In this document: one piece after another, positions 56,789 to 64,000 of the stretch
How positions within the stretch are numbered: position 1 is the first letter of the stretch
Layout of the letters: each line of letters starts with the position of its first letter
From: Spinacia oleracea
Lineage: Eukaryota > Streptophyta > Magnoliopsida > Caryophyllales > Amaranthaceae
Reading direction: 5' to 3'
DNA length: 64,000 bases
NCBI RefSeq assembly: GCF_020520425.1
Contig: NC_079487.1
Coordinates: 127,742,385-127,806,384 of the forward strand
Notes under the pieces: model-generated
The model's input: only the letters and a program-made list of their open reading frames with translations
Told to the model about the DNA's origin: nothing
Database searches by the model: none
Program-made: the position numbers and the translations under genes

Positions 56789-56958
56789 TTTTTTTTTTTG
56801 GTGTTAGCATCCGGTTCACCCTTAGGGCTAATCCGGATTCGGGGCGAGTTCTGGGTGGTTAGGTTCCATTCCCCTCCCAATTGTTGTTGCGGGGGATCGA
56901 ACACGGGTTCTCCCTACCAAGTTCAGCCTCAATCACCACTGAACCAACAAACAATTGG
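56789..56958 (-). mobile_element. tRNA-derived SINE
   Basis: TAGTGTTAAAAGAATAT flanks both sides (56772-56788 and 56959-56975), 17 bp and exact, although the same word is part of the local repeats. On the minus strand it reads TTGGTTCAGTGGTGATTGAGG (A-box region) and GTTCGATCCCC (B-box region), then GAGTTCTGGG-related body and an A tail. Confidence 0.82.
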
Positions 56959-56975
56959 TAGTGTTAAAAGAATAT

Positions 56976-58440
56976 GCACATATAGTAAAAAGTCCAATCA
57001 TATAAAGTTTTGCAACACATTATGCAGTAAGCCCATCAATCCATCACCATTTTAATTCTTTGTGTTTCAATATCAAAAGAGTAATCCATTACAAACAACT
57101 TCTAAGATTCTAATACACGAACAACTAAATTTCCTACTCAAATCGTTTCCATAAATATAGAATAAGTAGACAAGAGAGATTTTTCATATATTCCTGTAGT
57201 GTTGTTCATAATCAAGTACATAGATTAACAGGGCAACACCAATAGTTCAATACCAAAATTAATGTACTAAAGTTTACCCAGTGAAACATAAGCATGAATT
57301 TGCAGCAAGTTAAACCACACATTTTCTAGTAACAATCAAAACAGGAAACCAGAACTGCACCAACATTCCAATAAGAAAACTAATTTAAACATACATGAAT
57401 TCTGAAGCACCCTAAAATCAAGACTATGAATTATGGGATTCCAAATTTAAACATACATGAATTCTGAAGCAATCTGTTAAGATTACTGACTATATCATGA
57501 TAAATAAATAAAATAAAAAATAAAAAGAAGAAAAAACTCTTGTTCATTTAATTACAACTTACGAGCATCAACTGTTCCTACATTATCTAATGAATATAAA
57601 TCGAATCAATAGCATAAAAAGGCTAAAAAAACATTTCATCACCAAATAAAACCTCAAACTCCTATACAAAAGCCCCAAAATAAACGATGGTAATTAAAAC
57701 CATTGAATTTTCTCCAAATTAAGCTACCTACTTCTAATCACAAAAAGTTTGAGATAGCACAAATTGAGAGACACACAAATTTGAAACCGTGCCTTTAAAT
57801 TGAACCTTAGCAGCACGAAACGAAAATTACACGCAAAATTGAAATGGTACCTTCGAATTGAGCCCAAATAGCACAAGTTACTACAATTTTGGTAAAGTAA
57901 TTCATCGAATTTGTGAAAAAAAAAATCGCTGAATATAAGAATTTTGTGAAATTTGAAAAAGATTAACAGCATTTTCTAGATGTCTACTTAAAAGCTAAAT
58001 CGAAGCCCGCAATTAAAATCGGAGAAATTAAAACCCTAGAAATCGATTTAGTCAAAATTTGCAATACTTACCTCTATCTTTGAGATATTTCCGCATGAAT
58101 TCAACAAATTATACAAGAATCTTGGGAATTTGTAGAAAAAACTTGAGAAAATCGCAAATTGTAGGTGGAAAAAAAAAAACGAATTAAATGTTAATACCTA
58201 GCAACTCCGAGCTTAAAAATAAAAAAAGATTGAGATAACTCACTTGATTTTGATAGAGATCTTCAAAGAAAAATGCAGATCAGTAACATAATTGGGGAAA
58301 TTTACGAATTGGGGTTAAATTTGAAAAATAGGAGGGAGAAACTGAAACATTTCGTACAAAGCGAAAGGGAAGAGAGAGAAAATCAAGGGCTAATATAAAT
58401 TACTCCGTAAATCATAAACGTGATGAAAGGCTCAGATTTA
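56976..58440. other. Interior of the outer nest element, right side
   Basis: No gene seen. ACATACATGAATTCTGAAGCA occurs twice (near 57390 and 57450). The A-rich run toward 58200 with AAAACCCTAGAAATCGA resembles captured plant leader sequence, but no reading frame supports it. Confidence 0.4.
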
Positions 58441-58733
58441 AGTAAATCAACGGTTAAATTGGGGTTCTCACGTTAAGGGGAGTTCTCACCTTAAGGGTGG
58501 TTCTCATAGGAACCTATATATATATATATAATATATAAGAGACATATTTGTTGAATTATTAGAGCGCCACGTAGGATATCTAATGGCTTTGTCCAATGAA
58601 AAATCAGATTTCTAATTTATGTTTGAATAAAAAAAATCAAGTGTCACGCAGATAATTATCTAGGTGCCACATAGATATTTTATTTAATTAATAATAATAT
58701 ATATAACTCCATCCAAAATCAAACACGTACTCT

Positions 58734-59012
58734 CACTACAAGAATTTGTATCTTTAACGACAACCTAATTACGACGGGTTAAAAATTCCGTCGCAAAAGC
58801 CTTTTGCGACGGGGCTAACAACCAAACAATGACGGGAATAACCGTCGCAAATGTCTTTTACGACGGGTGTATGACGGATTTACGACGGAATTTCTATTAA
58901 CGACGGCCCCATTTTATGACGGGTTCGCGACAGGAAATCCCGTCGTTAATCAACTATTATTGGCCTTTCGCGACGGGATTTCCCGTCGTTAATAGTACAA
59001 TTTCTTGTATTG
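58734..59012. mobile_element. CACTA-type miniature element with TCT duplication
   Basis: Ends CACTACAAGAATTTG and TTCTTGTATTG (one change from the family end), flanked by TCT on both sides. 279 bp. Confidence 0.88.
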
Positions 59013-59412
59013 TCTAATAATTAAACAATAAATCTAAAATAAAATTCAATCCAAAAAACACTAATCTAAAATAAAATTCAATCTTCAAAATCAAATAATA
59101 ATCCAATATTAGAGAAAATTTAAAAATGTTCCTGAGAAAATTTTAATTAATAAATTAATAAAAATGGGCTTATGGGTGCAGGGATGTTGTTTGCTTAAGC
59201 ACGAAAATTCTGTTGGCTCTATATTTTAAGTAGACTTCTTTTTATACACTTCGTATGTTTTTTATATATTTAGATCAATCAATCATGTCGATGTAAGACT
59301 TTCTACTTCTCCTCCGTAAGATCCATTTTGTTTTGACATATTGCATTGTTGATGGAGGACGTGGGTTAGATTGGAAAGAATATCCTAATTTAACCTACCT
59401 ACTATCTTAATA

Positions 59413-59460
59413 CTCCCTCCGTCCCTTAATACTCGCACTGGTTTGACTATTGCGGAGTTT
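59413..59460. repeat. Stowaway left-end fragment
   Basis: CTCCCTCCGTCCCTTAATAC preceded by TA; the right end is not found within the expected 260 bases. Confidence 0.5.
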
Positions 59461-59599
59461 AAGACACTTGAATTGACTTATTAATTTAATGGGTGATAGT
59501 AGAGAGTGGGGTATTTTTTTTAATATAGTTAGTGGGAAATGTGTAATGGGGTAGTAGAGGTGTGAATTTTTAAATGATTTTTTGTAGGGAGTGGATTAG

Positions 59600-59890
59600 C
59601 ACTACAAAAAAAAAGGTTCTATTTATGACGGGGAATCCCGTCATTGACCCGCCATAAAAGACCAATTATGATGGGATTACCCGTCACAAGCACGTCTTGA
59701 AAGGGGGGTCATAATTGACTACCCGTCATGAACCCGTCGCAAAAGCTTATTATGACAGGAAAAAACCCCGTCGCAAAAGCCTATTATGACGGGGAAAATC
59801 CGTTATAAAAGGCCAAACACAACGGGCTAACCTCCCGTCGCGAAAAGCTAACTATTACAGGGTCACTCCCCGTCACAAAAGACCATGATA
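59600..59890. mobile_element. Diverged CACTA-type element, left part
   Basis: Starts CACTACAAAAAAAAAGG and continues with GACGGGGAATCCCGTC-type blocks related to but distinct from the main family here (spacing and words differ). No right terminus found. Confidence 0.65.
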
Positions 59891-61940
59891 ATGATTCTTA
59901 TAGCACCTTCTAGTTTATCATGTACCTGCTAGTTATGAATCAATATCATTGATTACGACATACATATATAGTAATACCATCAACAAATTATAAAAGTACC
60001 ATCAAGTTCATTTCACAAAATCCAAATCTACAGCAATGGCCCATGATTAAAACTATAACAACCAATTGTCTTATGCCCAATAAATCAAAAATAAGACCAC
60101 AATAACACTTAGTCTGATTACTGCAATTTAAATAAAATTCAAAGTTTGCAGCAGAAAGTAAAAACAAGGCACATTAGCCCAGATTACCTTAAAAAAAAGG
60201 CACATTAGCCCAGCAGCAAGGAAGCACATAGCAGCAGCAAGGAAGCACATAGCAGCACCAACATAACATATTCCGGAGATGCTTTTCAATATTTGCTCAT
60301 TTAGTTATTTGAAGAATTTTTTTTCTTTTTCTTATTAACGCATAAATTATGATTGTAGATGTCATATTGTAGACGCCTACATTTGTCCCTAGGCCCGAAG
60401 CGGTGAGTTCGATGATGAAACCAAAAATTACTTGTCTACGCTTTCCTAAGTATGCGACAAACGACCTGTGACTGAATGACGTAATCGAAAAACCCATATT
60501 CCCATTTTAAGTAACTGCCATTTATAGTAACTTCCATAGTTAACTGCTACACAGAATAGTAACCATATAAGATAAATTTTCAAGTGATTGTGTCGTATTA
60601 TGATTAATCCTTGAGGAAAAGATAAGAGTTTCACTCCAACTGGTATCCTTGAAGAGTTGAAATGTGAATGAGATAGAAATTCAGAATAAATCTTGAAATC
60701 TGGAATGCCATGGAAATTAAACACCAGCGTTAGAATACTCTTGCGCGTGGCATGCACGCGCCGCAATAATCCACCGCTCCAAACACCAGCGCCATAAAAT
60801 TATGGCGCTATAGTTTGATTCTCAGCCAAGTCACGACACAGATAGATTTTGCATTAGCTGTCAATCAGGCAGCATAAACAATCTGGCACAACACAGCTCA
60901 ATCGTATAATATTCTAGAGCATAAACGTGGTCAGCGCCACTTTTCTGGCGTTGCCATTTGGTTTTGACAAAACTCGAACTCTTCAGATGCATGTTTATCT
61001 TATTTCGACTGGTTACGCTATAAATACGACCCTCTAAGATTAGAAAACGACCACCAAATACCACGAATTACCATCAAGTTTCCACCATATACCCTAAGCT
61101 TGAGTACTAGCCGAAGCCGCATTCAGTCCCGTATTCGCAAATGGTATGTCGCATCAACACACTGTTAAGCAGATCATGTCCGTATAGTAGCTCAGCCCAA
61201 CTTGAAAACTACCGAAGTTCTGGAAAAACCCTTAGCCTAAACTCTGGAAGATCATGTCCGTATAGTAGCTAATGTTGGGCACTCCCCGTACTAGTAAACG
61301 TCTCACAAACTCTCAATCTCTACTCTGTTGGATGTACATTGCGCGATCTCCATAACAGAGATCCAATGGAAACGTATGGTCGTTGTGATCGAATATGTTC
61401 GCCTTTCAGGCATATCACGATAACCGGGTTTTGATAGTTTTCTTTATTGTAGTTGTAAAACTGAATGGCGTCTTTTAAAGACTAGTTAAATGAGGCTAAT
61501 GCCCACAATAGTTCCAATTTTACTTAATACGATTGTAACATTCCCAGGGGAAAGTCGTTCAAATTATTAGGAATTATAGTGTATCTAGAATATACTGGAA
61601 TTATAGTGTATCTAGAATTCCAGTATATGTAATATGTTATGTTTCCTATTATACATAGGTTATGCCTTAGGAGTTTATGTAGTGTTAGGATTGTGTACTG
61701 TGTATTATATATATGTTGATAATAATATATGAAAAGGCCAAGCCGTTTACTCCTAAATTTGTGTCACTTTAACAGTTAGATTTTTCGACCCCATCACACA
61801 TATGGCTTTATTTTAATGAAATTTTCCCTTACCCGTCAAAAGAAAAAAAAAGTTAAAATACTTCATGTTTAAAAAAATATATGATGACTAATCAAATAAG
61901 CCAAGTGGCCGGCTTCATTATGGATAAGAAAATAAAATAA
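59891..61940. other. Intergenic stretch, possible old LTR-type remnants, no gene
   Basis: No convincing coding frame. GCGCCA-rich words (60750-60810), a repeated AGATCATGTCCGTATAGTAGC (near 61170 and 61250) and an ATTATAGTGTATCTAGAAT repeat (near 61575 and 61600) suggest retroelement or other repeat remnants, but no paired ends are visible. Confidence 0.35.
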
Positions 61941-62173
61941 TCCCCTAATACGTGGTATGAATGAACCAGACCCTTCTCAAGTCTAAGTCTTTGTTTGAGG
62001 GGGTATTAAAGAGTAACAATCATCAAAGCGATGATAAATCAATTAAGTCAACTTAATATTGATGTACTTCGTATTATTTAAAATTAAAACCTAAATAATT
62101 ATTCATGAACCATTTTAATAGAATTATTTATGTTTAATAAATAATAATGTTCTGGTGCACCGGCCACGAAGAC

Positions 62174-62227
62174 GACGTCGTTGCTTGAGTGTCTACCATA
62201 CGGTATATAATTTCAGGCTATAAATAG
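62174..62227 (+). promoter_or_regulatory. Promoter elements of JIP-like gene 5
   Basis: TATAAATAG lies at 62219-62227. About 40 bases upstream is the palindrome ACGACGTCGT with a GACGTC core (62174-62179), the type of site bound by plant bZIP/TGA factors. A leader intron follows (62339-62856; AG-GTATAA donor, TTGCAG acceptor), leaving 15 leader bases before the ATG. Confidence 0.55.
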
Positions 62228-62871
62228 AGGAGTAGTAGAAGGTATCATATTCATCACTCACAAGCATATAGTACTAGTCATATACGGAGTACTCCTACAT
62301 TACAATCAAATTAAAGTTTCTAAATATTATCTCTCTAGGTATAATACTCTAATTTATTTCTTTGTTTTGTTTTTTTTTTGTTTTTTTTTTTTTTTTTGAG
62401 GGAACTGCAGTTTCTCTTTACTCCGTATTATTTAGGAAATGTTTACTGCATGATTCTTGTTAATGGTGGTTTTTTTTGAGTAATAAATTGAATATAACCA
62501 AGCGAGACTTGACTCACTTGATAAGATTCTTACCCTAATATATATCCCAGAGGTATAATGTTTGGAATCTTACCAAGTGGGAATGCTTTGGGGTAAGATT
62601 TTCCCTAACCACAAGTATTGGTCTGGCCGTAACTGCATAAGGGTTAAGGTTTGGATAGGGTAATTCTGTTGTCGTAAATATAAAAGTGTATTAAGTAGGT
62701 ACACCATATATAATACGGAATATTGATTTTACTAAAGAAGTGTAGGTTTGGATTAATTGGTTAAAAAATGTGTAGTACATAGTTAGTCAGTTCCTAAAGT
62801 TATATTTATATATATGGTTCCAATCCATTTTTGAACTAATTTTTCTTGTGTTGCAGGCTACATAATACAAG

Positions 62872-63849
62872 ATGTCGTCAAGACCAGAGATCAGTGAGGA
62901 GCAGAGGGTGATTTTAGATAAGTTGAAGGCAGAGTTGCCGGAAGCTGTGATGCCTGTGACAGCCTCAGGCTTATTGGGCGATGATAAAAAGGGAAAATCA
63001 ACCCAAGTGTATGTAAGAGCCAGTATGCTGAATAATGGCGTGGCAACGATGAATTATCGTGACCACAAACTTTGGTCTGGTTCCATTATTGGCAGCTACC
63101 CTGATGATATTGAAATGAATGGTGCGCGTTCGACTACTCACCAAGGTGTTCCACCAAAAGATACAGAGGGTTCCATGGGGGCGATAGTGTTTGTTGGCCC
63201 TAACGTACAAGATGGTGCAGATGATTGCGCATGGGTCTTGGCATGGAGCGTCCTTGGTGATGGCACCACTGAAAACAAGGTAAATATACCACACTGTACG
63301 AATTTGTATCTTTAATGACAACCTAATAACGACGGGTCAAAAATCTCGTCGCAAAAGCCTTTTGCGACAGAGATAACAACCAAACAAAGATGGGAACAAC
63401 CGTCGCAAATGTCTTTTACAGCGGATTAACGACGGGATTTTCCATTAACGACGGTTCCATTTTATGATGGGTTCGCTACAGAAAATCCCGTCGTTAATCA
63501 ACGACTATTGGCCTTTCGCGTCGGAATTTCCCGTCATTAATGATACAATTTCTTGTAGTGCCAATTTCCATTCTATTACAAATATAAATATTTATATTTT
63601 TACACTAAATAATAATATTGGAATTAATTTGTTTCTACATTAATTTCATTTCAGATTTACGTGGAAACTGGTCCTAGTTCCAAGTATATTAAAGGTAAAA
63701 TTAATTGGGGTGTCATCAAAACCAGTCTGGAACACTCAAAAGACGTGAGTTCTTGCCCTGCCAATCATGGTGCTGAGGCATCTGCTTCAATTGATAGTGG
63801 TGATTCTCCCGCGGCTGCTGCAACCTTCGTTGTCAATAATGTTAAGTAG
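62872..63849 (+). CDS. Jasmonate-induced-protein-like gene 5 (JIP23-like), two coding exons
   Basis: Exons 62872-63279 (136 codons) and 63655-63849 (64 codons plus stop) join in phase 0 as TENK-IYVETGPSSKYI, giving 200 residues. Motifs in order are EEQRVILDKLK, MLNNGVAT, HKLWSGSIIGSYPDDI, TTHQGVPP, EGSMGAIVFVGPN, DDCAWVLAWSV, GKINWGVIKTSL and EASASIDSGDSPAAAATFVV. The last motif and NK-VY/IY are the closest to the Atriplex jasmonate-induced protein homologue as I remember it. The 375-base intron is mostly a CACTA miniature element; both splice sites remain standard. No signal peptide or membrane span. An AATAAA-like signal lies near 63925. Confidence 0.78.
63292..63560. mobile_element. CACTA-type miniature element inside the intron of gene 5
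   Basis: CCA flanks both sides. Ends CACTGTACGAATTTG (decayed CACTACAAG) and TTCTTGTAGTG. It occupies 269 of the 375 intron bases and starts only 12 bases after the donor GT, so the original intron was about 103 bases. Confidence 0.88.
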
Positions 63850-64000
63850 CAGTACCAACATTAAGTATGATCTTCATCAAGACAAAGGGTCGGCGATTAA
63901 TGGAGTAATATTTATATATATCAAATAAATTACTCCTTATAACCTTTTGTTTATTGTGTGTGTTTGTGATTTTTCTTTTTTTACTTTCAACTCGCAATCG

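Larger units (their letters stand above)
50774..58516. mobile_element. Outer TIR element of a three-level nest
   Basis: The left end GGGTCAGGTTCCTGTGAGAACC and the right end GGTTCTCATAGGAACC (complement of GGTTCCTATGAGAACC) are inverted, with further GAGAACC/GGTTCTC words inside both ends. Subterminal arms carry TGTGCATATATTTTG on the left (50930-51125) and complementary AATATGCACATA on the right (56700-56995). TA-rich sequence flanks both sides, so a target duplication cannot be read. It encloses a hAT-type element, a LINE and a SINE. Non-coding; superfamily open. Confidence 0.7.

Overview
The window is plant nuclear DNA. Genes carry GT-AG introns, Stowaway, CACTA, Mutator-like, hAT-like, SINE and LINE elements are common, and three protein-coding loci have clear plant-only identities. 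The five-copy family resembling the 23 kDa jasmonate-induced proteins of Atriplex and its relatives, together with the frequent CTCCGTA/TACGGAG words, points to Caryophyllales, most likely Chenopodiaceae/Amaranthaceae (spinach, beet or goosefoot relatives). The species is an inference.

Layout. 1-9.7 kb is gene-poor: a CACTA miniature element, a long-inverted-repeat element (2.56-3.62 kb) and a young-looking non-autonomous LTR element (4.42-8.59 kb). 9.7-13 kb holds two host genes arranged tail to tail: a Casparian-strip membrane protein gene (CASP, three exons, + strand) and a two-exon gene for the thylakoid-lumen NDH subunit PnsL2/PsbQ-like (- strand). 13.3-20.7 kb is a full-length L1-type LINE with a 14-bp target duplication, 0.3 kb upstream of the PnsL2 start codon; a SINE lies at its 3' edge. 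21-28 kb holds foldback elements, a 2.6-kb Mutator-like element filled with TGTTCTTTT words, and an LTR remnant.

28-64 kb holds five paralogous two-exon genes (27986-29199 -, 36618-37686 +, 40347-41474 -, 47954-50327 +, 62872-63849 +), all with a phase-0 intron at the same place after an Asn-Lys or Ser-Lys codon pair. Four of them also appear to have a leader intron. The second and fourth are about 80% alike by eye and share promoter sequence, so they come from a recent segmental duplication. Between the copies sit many nested elements. The most striking is a three-level nest at 50.77-58.52 kb: a TIR element containing a hAT-type miniature element containing a 5'-truncated LINE.

How it fits together. 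The host genes serve unrelated jobs (root endodermis barrier, chloroplast NDH-PSI supercomplex, stress or jasmonate-type induced proteins). The unifying theme is a tandem stress-protein family expanding in a transposon-rich region, with miniature elements repeatedly landing in the introns and promoters of the copies. Paralogue comparison gives an actual empty site for one CACTA insertion.
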